Assembly: GCA_963763215.1 (NCBI GenBank)
Contig: CAVXNX010000005.1
Coordinates: 434,001-498,000, forward strand
DNA from: DASQZK01 sp963763215
GTDB lineage: Bacteria; Bacteroidota; Bacteroidia; Bacteroidales; GCA-2748055
Length of the DNA stretch: 64,000 bases
Direction of reading: 5' to 3'
The notes beneath the pieces were generated by a model. It had not been told where the DNA came from. It saw only the letters and a program-made list of their open reading frames with translations, and ran no database searches. Positions 1 to 8,342 of this stretch are shown piece after piece (the first letter of the stretch is position 1; the number at the start of each line of letters is the position of its first letter). The translations under genes and the position numbers were made by a program.

Positions 1-1626
1 TATGAATTGAAAAACATCGGGAACCATTACTTCAAAGCCATGGTGGGATATAACCAGGAAGAGGGCGTCAATTCAATCGTTGGAGCTACCGGATATAACA
101 TGATTACACCTTATGTGCAGTCGGTAAATGCGACCATTGGCCAGCATGTTGGGGGGACCAGCGCAACGAATTATGGTCTCATGGGGACGTTTTACAGATT
201 GAATTACAATTATCATGAGAAGTATCTTGTTGAACTCAGTGGACGATACGACGGGACATCCCGTTTCCCCCAAAAGGACCATTTTGGTTTTTTCCCTTCG
301 GGATCCGTGGGTTGGAGATTATCCGAGGAAGGATTCATGAAAGGCCTGAAAATGATCGATTACCTGAAGCTAAGGGCATCATACGGTGCATTGGGAAATC
401 AGCTGATCAGCTGGCAGGGCGTGGATGAGTTGTATCCTTATATCGCTTCTTTGGGAATCGCGACTTCCAATTACCTGGTTTTGGATAATAGCGGAACATA
501 TCCCTTGTACACGACAATGCCCGATTTGGTGAGCTCTACCCTGACCTGGGAAACTGTGGCGTCAACGAATTTTGGGATCGACTATACATTATTCAAACAA
601 AAACTGGACGGTTCTTTCGATTATTATGTCCGGTCAACCAAGAATATGTTAATGAGAAGGAAATATCCGGAGATCATTGGAGGAACACCTCCCTTTGAAA
701 ACGGAGCTGACCTGCGGACCAACGGATGGGAATTTACCGTGAGCTGGCGGGATAAAATTCACCAGGATCTTTCCTATAATTTAAGATTTTCGATTTGGGA
801 TTTCAAATCAACAATAACAAAATATGATAACCCGACAGGGAGTCTGAGTACTTACTATAATGGACAGGTTATCGGCGATATCTGGGGATATCAAACCTAT
901 GGGCTGTTCCAGTCACAGGAAGAAATTGATAATGCACCCAGTCAGACGGCCATTGATAAAAAGTGGTACCCCGGTGATGTGCGTTACGTCGATCAACCAA
1001 CCGTTGATACGAACGGTGACGGAATTCCAGACGCCGGGGACGGGAAAATTACCCCTGGCAATAATACCCTCGACAATCATGGCGATCTGAAGATCATCGG
1101 CAATAACCTGCCCCGTTACAGCTATTCATTCAATCTCGATCTGGATTATAAAAACTGGTCGTTGAGTGCATTTTTCCAGGGAATCGGAAAACGGGATTAT
1201 TACCCTAATCCGAATTTTAGCGCCTGGTGGCCATGGGCGGTTAACGGAGTCATTAAAGAATCAGATATCACGGACTCATGGACTGAAACAAACACCGATG
1301 CCTACTGGTACAGGGCAACGAGTGATGCCACAAAGAATACGGTTCCTCAAACCCGGTGGCTGCAGGACGGATCTTATTTCCGACTGAAAAGTTTAATCGT
1401 CAGTTATTCAATACCTGAGGGCTTGATCAAAAAAGTGGGTCTGAGCAACGCTCGCTTGTTTGTCAGTGGACAAAATCTGTGGGAACATTCCAATTTCATT
1501 TACGGTAGAGATGCAGATCAGAACACAGGAAATAATTTAATCCCAAATCAGCAGTTTTACGGACCTCTCGTGATTTCCTACCCATCACAACGGACCTTTA
1601 GCGTGGGTGTAAATCTGACTTTCTAG
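1..1626 (+). CDS. SusC/RagA-type TonB-linked outer-membrane protein, C-terminal part (5' end outside window)
   Basis: This is the C-terminal ~540 residues of a SusC-like outer-membrane transporter that imports oligosaccharides with TonB energy. The frame is open from base 1, so the plug and N-terminal carboxypeptidase-like domain lie upstream. Visible family signatures are the barrel strands around YLVELSGRYDGTSRF, GFFPSGSVGWRLSEE and LRASYGALGNQ, the LPRYSYSFNLDLDYKNWSLSAFFQG segment (cited in part), and the typical end with aromatic/Phe-terminated strand (SVGVNLTF). The next gene, 18 bp downstream, is its SusD lipoprotein partner, which fixes the assignment. No interruption is seen in this part. 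Substrate cannot be read from the sequence; the neighbouring sulfatase and glycosidases suggest a decorated glycan. Confidence 0.95.
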   Translation, partial: YELKNIGNHYFKAMVGYNQEEGVNSIVGATGYNMITPYVQSVNATIGQHVGGTSATNYGLMGTFYRLNYNYHEKYLVELSGRYDGTSRFPQKDHFGFFPSGSVGWRLSEEGFMKGLKMIDYLKLRASYGALGNQLISWQGVDELYPYIASLGIATSNYLVLDNSGTYPLYTTMPDLVSSTLTWETVASTNFGIDYTLFKQKLDGSFDYYVRSTKNMLMRRKYPEIIGGTPPFENGADLRTNGWEFTVSWRDKIHQDLSYNLRFSIWDFKSTITKYDNPTGSLSTYYNGQVIGDIWGYQTYGLFQSQEEIDNAPSQTAIDKKWYPGDVRYVDQPTVDTNGDGIPDAGDGKITPGNNTLDNHGDLKIIGNNLPRYSYSFNLDLDYKNWSLSAFFQGIGKRDYYPNPNFSAWWPWAVNGVIKESDITDSWTETNTDAYWYRATSDATKNTVPQTRWLQDGSYFRLKSLIVSYSIPEGLIKKVGLSNARLFVSGQNLWEHSNFIYGRDADQNTGNNLIPNQQFYGPLVISYPSQRTFSVGVNLTF

Positions 1627-1644
1627 AATCTTATTAAAACACGA

Positions 1645-3495
1645 ATGATGAAAAGACAAGTTAAAATATTCATTGCGGCTGTAATCATCTTGTTGCCAGG
1701 TTGTGCGAAAGATGTCCTCGATAAGTACCCGTTGGATCAGGTGAGTATGGTGACCTATTGGAAGACTGAAAATGATTTGTCATCATGGGTGAATTCTCTG
1801 TATGATATGACATCTTCTTCCGGGAAATACAGGATTCAGACAAACGGATACATTTTTTCGAATATTCTGCAGGGAAACGGGGTTAACCGGCCTTATGACG
1901 GATCTCATTACAACGAAAAGTACAGGGATTTCTGGTCCGACAATTATGCAAGTCTGGATGCAAACGCGAAGCCCTTCATGCAGATCAAGACAGGTACGAA
2001 TTTCCCGCCCACGAGTGGTTGGGACCTTCAGGAAGCTGCCGGTTGGTGGTGGTTCCTGCTCCGTCCGATCAACCTGTTTATGGAAAATTATGAAAGAGCG
2101 GAAATACCCGATGAAACGAAATACGCTTATGGTGGTGAGGTCGCCATGTTTCGTGCCTGGTTCTATTACGACAAAGTCTGCTATTTTGGCGATGTGCCCT
2201 TAATCCTGAAATCTCTGGATATAACCGATACCCTTGCTCTCTATGGAAAACGGGATCCGCGTGTGAAGGTTATGGCCCAGGTCCTGAAAGATATTAATTT
2301 TGCCTGTGAGAATCTTCCCGATGCATGGCCCAACAATGAGCCCGGCCCCGGCTACATGAACAAATGGGCGGCTCTCGCATTGAAAGCACGAATTTGTCTC
2401 TTTGAAGGCACCTGGCGTAAATATCATCAGACAGGCCAGGATGATGTGATGACCCCGGATATGTGGTTGCGGGAAGCTGCCGATGCAGCAAAGCAAATCA
2501 TTGACAACGGAAAATACTCACTGTACAGCACCGGTGATCCGCTGACAGACTACCGGTATTCTTACGCTCAGAACGATTTAAGTACCGATCCTGAAATTAT
2601 TTATTGGAAAAGGTATGTTGATGGACTCAATCCGACAACCATGGTGACAGACATCACCTTGAGTCAGGGAGGGGCGACCCGTTCTGCCATTGAAGATTAC
2701 CTGTGTACCGATGGATTGCCCATTGGACAGTCACCCTTATATATGGGCGATGATTCCATCGAAACCGTGTTTATGAACCGTGATCCCCGGTTGAGACAAA
2801 CCGTTCTGCACCCCGATGATACCGGCCCGGATAAACCGTTGTATTTCAGCACAGGTGATACGAAACCCTATCCGCGTCTTCAGGGAATGGCGGGAGGCGT
2901 GACCAATAATACCGGGTATGAAGTCATTAAATATTATCAGGATTATGGCTACACGAACTGGTCTCATGATGAAACCGCGGCCATTATCTTCGGATACAAT
3001 GAGGTTCTGCTAAATTATGCCGAAGCCAAAGCCGAATTGGGCGAATGCGACCAGTCTGTATTGGATATGACCATTAATAAATTAAGAGACAGAGTTGCCA
3101 TGCCTCACCTGGTGATCGGTAGCATTGTTCATGATCCGGTCCATGCCGACGAAGGGGTATCCGATCTTTTGGTTGAAATACGCCGCGAACGCCGGGTCGA
3201 ATTGTTTGGCGATGGTTTCAGGTATGATGATTTGAGGCGTTGGCATACCTTCGTCACAGAATGCAGTAAACCCAGTTCTTATGAAGGTTTGAAATGGGAC
3301 GATAACGCGATTTCACGATACGTGGGAGCTAAAGTCAAATCATCGGTTGATGCGATCAGTGGCGAAACCTACATCGATGTCTTCAAGGGAACAGGTTTTG
3401 AAAACATTAATCTTCAGGAGAAGCACTACCTGTGGCCATTGCCGGTGTATGTTTTATCCGATAATCCGAACCTGGGACAAAACCCGGGGTGGTGA
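1645..3495 (+). CDS. SusD/RagB family glycan-binding lipoprotein
   Basis: Surface lipoprotein of 616 residues that caps the SusC channel and binds oligosaccharide. It has a signal peptide with lipobox LLPGC (Cys about residue 20), the SusD landmark FGDVPLI near residue 192, TPR-like helices, and the conserved C-terminal block (EIRRERRVELFGDG, DDLRRWH) before the end NPNLGQNPGW, which matches the usual SusD terminus. Two ATGs are adjacent (1645, 1648). It starts 18 bp after the SusC stop, so the two are co-transcribed. Length is in the upper normal range for the family. Ligand unknown. Confidence 0.96.
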   Translation: MMKRQVKIFIAAVIILLPGCAKDVLDKYPLDQVSMVTYWKTENDLSSWVNSLYDMTSSSGKYRIQTNGYIFSNILQGNGVNRPYDGSHYNEKYRDFWSDNYASLDANAKPFMQIKTGTNFPPTSGWDLQEAAGWWWFLLRPINLFMENYERAEIPDETKYAYGGEVAMFRAWFYYDKVCYFGDVPLILKSLDITDTLALYGKRDPRVKVMAQVLKDINFACENLPDAWPNNEPGPGYMNKWAALALKARICLFEGTWRKYHQTGQDDVMTPDMWLREAADAAKQIIDNGKYSLYSTGDPLTDYRYSYAQNDLSTDPEIIYWKRYVDGLNPTTMVTDITLSQGGATRSAIEDYLCTDGLPIGQSPLYMGDDSIETVFMNRDPRLRQTVLHPDDTGPDKPLYFSTGDTKPYPRLQGMAGGVTNNTGYEVIKYYQDYGYTNWSHDETAAIIFGYNEVLLNYAEAKAELGECDQSVLDMTINKLRDRVAMPHLVIGSIVHDPVHADEGVSDLLVEIRRERRVELFGDGFRYDDLRRWHTFVTECSKPSSYEGLKWDDNAISRYVGAKVKSSVDAISGETYIDVFKGTGFENINLQEKHYLWPLPVYVLSDNPNLGQNPGW

Positions 3496-3507
3496 TGATG
3501 GTTTGGA

Positions 3508-3696
3508 TCACACCCGGGTGATCCATCCGGCGAATTGGAAATAAGGAATTGATTTCTGTGCATTCAGAGCGGGCAACCGGATAGCTTTGAAAAAATGGAT
3601 CCTTGAATACGAATAAACTCTGGTCCTCTTATCCGGTTAACACCGGTTATACTACGAATCATCAAATAAATTTTCTAACTCTTAAAAACGTAAACT
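3508..3696 (+). pseudogene. Relic of a T9SS sorting-domain end (left edge of a tandem duplication)
   Basis: This stretch between SusD and the first LamG gene aligns by eye with 6690-6877, the 3' end of the beta-helix gene and leader of the second LamG gene. Shared blocks include CAGAGCGGGCAACCGGAT, and AAATAAATTTTCT followed by CTCTTAAAAACGTAAA just before each LamG start. In the intact copy it encodes GIYFCLLRAGNRMAVKK, the end of a T9SS sorting domain; here the frame is lost. It therefore marks the left edge of a duplicated unit and probably also carries the leader of the LamG gene. Confidence 0.7.
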
Positions 3697-4770
3697 ATGA
3701 AACATTTATCCTTCTTCAGACAGTTTTTACTGACAGCTTCGCTGTTGGTCATGGCGGGTTATGCTTATTCCCAGACCGAACCACAACCTCTTCCCGTTGC
3801 ATGGTACACCATGACTGGTGAAGATTCCACCGTCTACTCGACCAGCGGTCAGCTTAACGGTACGCTCAAAAACATGGCCGACAGTGCCGCTTATTTTGTG
3901 GATGAAGGCAAAATCGGAAAGGCCATTCAATTTGCCGGAAAGCCTGATTCCGCCTTTGTTCAGACCCCGATTTTTGATTATCAGTCAACCGGCCAGTATT
4001 CGATCTGTTTCTGGATGAAAATCGATACCCTTGGATCGAACAGTTCCCAGATGTATCCTCTGATCACCGGGAATTATGGTGACCCGAATTGTGCGTTGTT
4101 CCGCTGTAAGTTGGATGAAAATCCCGCGTGGTTTCGTTTCCATGTTTGGGATGAATATGGAGCAGATGCCTTTCCTCACATTAAGGATGGATTAACCGTT
4201 CAGAACCTTTTCGAGAAAAAATGGATGTTCGTTGTCGGTACCGTTACCCTGGATTCGGTTAATTGTTATCTGGACGGTGTTTCCTATAAAAGGCAGAAAG
4301 TGGCTTTATCCGGATTCGACACCAATGTGAACCTGCCCACGACCTACATGGGATCTCATCCTGACGGATATTCCTCTTTTGCAGGGGGGCTGGATGAAGT
4401 CAGATTTTACAATTACGCACTGACAGGTGATCAGGTGAATTCGCTGATGGGCATTTCCACTCATGTCCCTGGACTGAAAACGGAAGAATTTAAACTGGGA
4501 CAGTACCCGAATCCTTTCTCGGGTGAAACAACGATTTCGTATACGCTTCCCAGAGCGGGAAAGGTTTCCCTGGAGATCTTTAACATTAACGGACAGCTGA
4601 TTTCCACACTGGTGAAAAACCAATATCAGCAGGCTGACCGGTATACACAACGGTGGAACTGCAAAGACGGCAATGGAAATTCACAACCGGCTGGTTTATA
4701 TTTCTATAAACTTAAAGTGGACGGTGTTGCCGCAGGGATTGGAAAAATGATCCTTCAGTCTGGAAATTAA
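3697..4770 (+). CDS. Secreted LamG-domain protein with T9SS type A sorting domain (copy 1)
   Basis: A 357-residue secreted protein. An N-terminal signal peptide (MKHLSFFRQFLLTASLLV, cleavage probably after AYSQ) is followed by a LamG/concanavalin-like domain (about 30-250; PVAWYTMTGED, GKAIQFAGKPD, YSICFWMKID, GLDEVRFYNYALT) and a T9SS sorting domain (about 270-357; LGQYPNPFSGETTISYTL, VSLEIFNINGQ, GLYFYKLKVDG). It is probably exported through type IX secretion and anchored at or released from the surface to bind glycan. A near-identical paralogue lies 3181 bp downstream at 6878-7948; the copies differ most in the stretch near residues 215-230, a likely loop. It has no catalytic signature, so binding or structural role is inferred. 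Confidence 0.9.
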   Translation: MKHLSFFRQFLLTASLLVMAGYAYSQTEPQPLPVAWYTMTGEDSTVYSTSGQLNGTLKNMADSAAYFVDEGKIGKAIQFAGKPDSAFVQTPIFDYQSTGQYSICFWMKIDTLGSNSSQMYPLITGNYGDPNCALFRCKLDENPAWFRFHVWDEYGADAFPHIKDGLTVQNLFEKKWMFVVGTVTLDSVNCYLDGVSYKRQKVALSGFDTNVNLPTTYMGSHPDGYSSFAGGLDEVRFYNYALTGDQVNSLMGISTHVPGLKTEEFKLGQYPNPFSGETTISYTLPRAGKVSLEIFNINGQLISTLVKNQYQQADRYTQRWNCKDGNGNSQPAGLYFYKLKVDGVAAGIGKMILQSGN

Positions 4771-4794
4771 ACAGTTATAATTAATTATCCTCAG

Positions 4795-4836
4795 AAAACC
4801 TCTTGGCTCACGCTAAGAGTCAGGAGGTTTTCTTTT
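4795..4836 (+). terminator. Rho-independent terminator after LamG copy 1
   Basis: AAAACCTCTTGGCTC (4795-4809) pairs with GAGTCAGGAGGTTTT (4817-4831), a 15-bp stem with two G-T wobbles and a 7-base loop, followed by a T-rich tail. The same structure recurs after LamG copy 2 at 7971-8010, with base changes that keep the pairing. Confidence 0.8.
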
Positions 4837-4861
4837 CCCTAAATCAGAGATGGGTATGGTT

Positions 4862-6850
4862 ATGAAAAAAAGACAATTGGTCAGAGAGATTCATCTGGAG
4901 CAGTTTATTCCTTTTCGTATTGGGGATGAAAGCATTAGCTGCTCCCGGTGATGTTTATTATGTTTCGCCGAATGGTACGGCAACCTGGAACGCCAGCCGG
5001 GGTAATCAAAACACCCCCTGCTCCTTGGATACTGCCAATGTTAACCTTTCGGCAGGGGAAACAGCTGATTCTGCTGGGAGGAATATACAATACGCCAATC
5101 CATCCATCAGGGAGCGGAACGGAAGGTAACCCGATAACCTATGTTTCGGCGGATGGGGACACCGCTACGATCACCGGAGATGCTCCCTATCTCCTCGATC
5201 TGGGTTCAAGACAATCCTATATTGTCGTGAAAAATATCGATTTGTATCTGACCGGATCAAATAACTCTTTTTTATGCGGCCTCGGAGCCCTGCATATCCT
5301 TCTGGATGGGATCCATACAGCGATTTCCGGCCCCGATGTTCTTTCCTATTTTTCACCCATTAACTATTGCCATCAATGGGAGATCAAAAATTGCTACCTG
5401 GATGCTTATACCGATTATACCGGTTTTACCATCCCGGCGGAAAAAAAAGTCGATTTGATCAATCTGGGCCGTTGTTCCCATTTTTATATTCATGACAATT
5501 ACATTGGTACAGCTTTACACAGCCCATTCTCAATTAACGGAGGTTGCTCGAATTTTTGGGTTACGCACAATGTTTTTGGCAACCATTACCGGCATGGAAT
5601 GAATATCCAGCAAATCCCGGTGAATATTTTAGTGGAAAACAATCTGTTCGAAAATATTGGCATTGATAACATGCGTCATCCAAATTCCGGTGAGAGAAGA
5701 GGGTGCCATTCCATTGAATTTGAGGGCGATAAGTCAGTGATCCGCAATAATATTTTCACCAAAGATGATCAGGGCCTCTCCAATCTCAATTCCGGGGATT
5801 TTTTCCCGATCACCCAGAATTGGATCTATCATAACACTTATTACGGGATGATGGCGTATTCACCGAAATCGAACAGTGGACGGAGCATCCAGCTAACCGG
5901 GGTTTATGCAGATGGACTCAACCACAACCGGATCATCAATAACATCTTTTATCACCCGGATAATTCATTGGATATGTATCTCTATGACGGGGGCTCGGGC
6001 GCCGGCTCCACGAGTTTTACCAACAATGAATTTGAAAACAATATCCTGGTGAAGGCCGATGGCACATTCCAGGGTTCGTATTTTGGAACGACTTTCACCT
6101 CGGTGGCCGACATGGACAATTCGTTAACCCAGTTCAGGAATAATATTCAGAAATTACCGGGCCTGGCAGACCCGGAAAATGCTGACTTTCATTTATCAGC
6201 GGGTTCACCGGCGATTAATGCAGGACGTTTCCTTGCGGCCATTTCAGCGATTAACGGGAACCAGCTTACCCTTGGCGAAAATGAAGCCTACGCCTTCACC
6301 ACTTCCTGGGGAATTCCTGAAAAACCCAACGATCCTGTTTATAGCAATCACGGTTCCTCTTCAACCGTTATTTCGATTGATGCCGGGAATAAAATGACCA
6401 TTGCCGATGCGTCCGGTTTTTCAGTTGGGGACAGCCTGACAACAGAAGATTTTCAAGGCGTTCGTCCCGATATCGGTGCTATCGAATTTTCAGGTGAAGT
6501 CGGTGTTCATCTCATGAACGAACCACAGGAACTGCTGGGTCTGACGATCTATCCCAATCCTTCTGCTTCCGGCAGATATTTCGCTGGTTTACCGGCTGGA
6601 AGCAAATTCAGATGTGACAATCCATATTTTGAACGCTCAGGGGAGATTGATGAAGTCCATTGAGAACCCGGATATGCAATCTGGAAATCACATCCAGGAA
6701 ATTCAAACGGCGGAATGGATGCCAGGAATTTATTTCTGTTTACTCAGAGCGGGCAACCGGATGGCTGTTAAAAAACTCATCATTGAATACAATCGACTAA
6801 ATACACTCTTGTCCTGCGACCGGTTCGCACCGGTACGAATCATTAAATAA
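4862..6850 (+). pseudogene. Secreted right-handed beta-helix protein with T9SS sorting domain (copy 1, three frameshifts)
   Basis: A ~660-residue secreted parallel beta-helix protein of the DUF1565/pectate-lyase-like fold. Three shifts split it. (1) ATG at 4862 is followed by seven A's; with six, the frame reads MKKDNWSERF then a hydrophobic leader ending LGMKALA before APGDVYYVS. (2) At about 5064 the frame GETA passes to LILLGGIYNTP; the paralogue at 28789 reads GETALLLPGTY here. (3) At about 6605 the frame ending YPNPSASGRYF passes to VTIHILNAQGRLM and GIYFCLLRAGN, the T9SS sorting domain. The body between is intact, with helix rungs such as YIVVKNIDLYLTG, NLFENIGIDN and NNIFYHPDNSLDM. Shifts may be sequencing errors or phase/decay. 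Catalytic class is not determinable; PL6- or pectate-lyase-like folds share this architecture. Confidence 0.8.
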
Positions 6851-6877
6851 ATTTTCTCACTCTTAAAAACGTAAATT

Positions 6878-7948
6878 ATGAAACATTTATCCTTCTTCAG
6901 GCCCGTTTTACTGACAGCTTCACTGTTGGTCATGGCGGGTTATGCTTATTCTCAGACCGAACCGCAACCTCTTCCGGTTGCATGGTACACCATGACAGGT
7001 GAAGATTCCACGGTTTACTCGACCAGCGGTCAGCTTAACGGAACACTCAAAAACATGGCCGACAGTGCTGCTTATTTTGTGGATGATGGCAAAATCGGAA
7101 GGGCCATTCAATTTGCCGGGCAACCTGATTCCGCCTTTGTTCAGACTCCTGCTTTTGATTATCAGTCCACAGGACAATTTTCGATTTGCTTCTGGATGGA
7201 AATTGATACGACAGGCCATGGTAACCAGATGTATCCTCTGATCTCAGGGGCTTATGGTGACCCAAATACTGCTTTGTTCCGGTGTAAGTTAGATGAAAAT
7301 CCCATGTGGTTTCGTTTTCACGTTTGGGATGAGTATGGTGCCGATGCCTTCCCTCATCTTAAGGACGGATTAACGGTTATGAACATGTTCGAGAAAAAAT
7401 GGATGTTCGTTGTCGGTACCGCTACGGTGGATTCCGTTAATTGTTACATCGACGGAGTTTCCTATAAAAGACAGAAGGTGGCTTTATCCGGATTCGACAC
7501 TAATATAAATCTGTCGACCGTTAAAATTGGCGCTTCAGGTAGCGGTTCTTCCTCCTTTAAAGGGAAAATTGATGAAGTCAGGTTTTATGATTATGCGCTG
7601 ACCGGTGATCAGGTGAATTCGCTGATGGGCATTTCAACCCATGTTCCCGGATTGAAAACCGAAGAATTTAAATTGGGACAGTACCCGAATCCTTTCTCCG
7701 GTGAGACAACGATTTCGTATACGCTTCCCAAAGCTGGAAAGGTTTCTCTGGAGATCTTTAACATTAACGGACAGATGATCTCCACACTGGTGAAAAACCA
7801 ATATCAGCAGGCGGACCGGTATACACAACGGTGGAACTGCAAGGATGGCAATGGAAATTCACAACCGGCTGGTTTATATTTCTATAAACTCAAAGTGGAT
7901 GGTGTTGCCGCAGGGATTGGTAAAATGATCCTTCAGTCTGGAAATTAA
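6878..7948 (+). CDS. Secreted LamG-domain protein with T9SS type A sorting domain (copy 2)
   Basis: A 356-residue paralogue of the protein at 3697-4770, with the same order: signal peptide (MKHLSFFRPVLLTASLLV), LamG-like domain, T9SS sorting domain ending KMILQSGN. Most residues are identical between the copies; differences cluster around residues 105-115 and 215-230 (TVKIGASGSGSSSFKGK here). Leader, start context and terminator are also duplicated, so the gene copies are regulated by the same kind of elements. The frame is intact, unlike the beta-helix gene between the copies. Likely role is surface glycan binding; this is inferred from the LamG fold only. Confidence 0.9.
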   Translation: MKHLSFFRPVLLTASLLVMAGYAYSQTEPQPLPVAWYTMTGEDSTVYSTSGQLNGTLKNMADSAAYFVDDGKIGRAIQFAGQPDSAFVQTPAFDYQSTGQFSICFWMEIDTTGHGNQMYPLISGAYGDPNTALFRCKLDENPMWFRFHVWDEYGADAFPHLKDGLTVMNMFEKKWMFVVGTATVDSVNCYIDGVSYKRQKVALSGFDTNINLSTVKIGASGSGSSSFKGKIDEVRFYDYALTGDQVNSLMGISTHVPGLKTEEFKLGQYPNPFSGETTISYTLPKAGKVSLEIFNINGQMISTLVKNQYQQADRYTQRWNCKDGNGNSQPAGLYFYKLKVDGVAAGIGKMILQSGN

Positions 7949-7970
7949 GTAGATCAATGATTATCCTCAG

Positions 7971-8010
7971 AAATCCTCCTGGCTCACGCTGAGAGCCAGG
8001 GGGTTTTCTT
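7971..8010 (+). terminator. Rho-independent terminator after LamG copy 2
   Basis: AAATCCTCCTGGCTC (7971-7985) pairs with GAGCCAGGGGGTTTT (7993-8007), then a short T-containing tail. It is the homologue of the terminator at 4795. Confidence 0.75.
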
Positions 8011-8342
8011 CAAAAAAACAAGGATGGGTTTGGTTCTGAAACAACCGTTAACAGAGGAATTCATCCGGAGGCATTTTAGCCCATTTTGAGGTGGGATTGT
8101 GTTGTGATGTTTATTAGTTTCCCCAAGGCCACCGGATGCCGGATGGGGTACAAATAACCGGATATTCACTTTTCCGGGTATTCTCCTGATTAGTTCGCTC
8201 TGTGAAGGGGTTAAGGGTGTTGGCGCTGCGTGTTCTTCCCGGAGTGAATTTGAAAAAAATATCCCGGCAAACTTCGATTGTTCTTCCCGGAAGCATTCCA
8301 TCAGGATCATATAACGAAACCGAATAAACGCAAAAAAAGAAG
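8011..8342. other. Gene-free gap holding a relic of the beta-helix gene 5' end
   Basis: The first ~80 bases (8020-8095: GATGGGTTTGGTTCTGAAAC, then GAATTCATCCGGAGGCA) resemble 4850-4905, the start of the beta-helix gene after LamG copy 1. The homology then fades. This is the right edge of the duplicated unit. Nothing else was recognised in the rest of the gap, which presumably carries the leader of the gene at 8343. Confidence 0.55.

Noticed and set aside
4862..4871. A7 tract as a proven phase-variation switch
   Set aside because: Two further shifts in the same gene and many elsewhere make sequencing error the simpler reading; kept only as a possibility.
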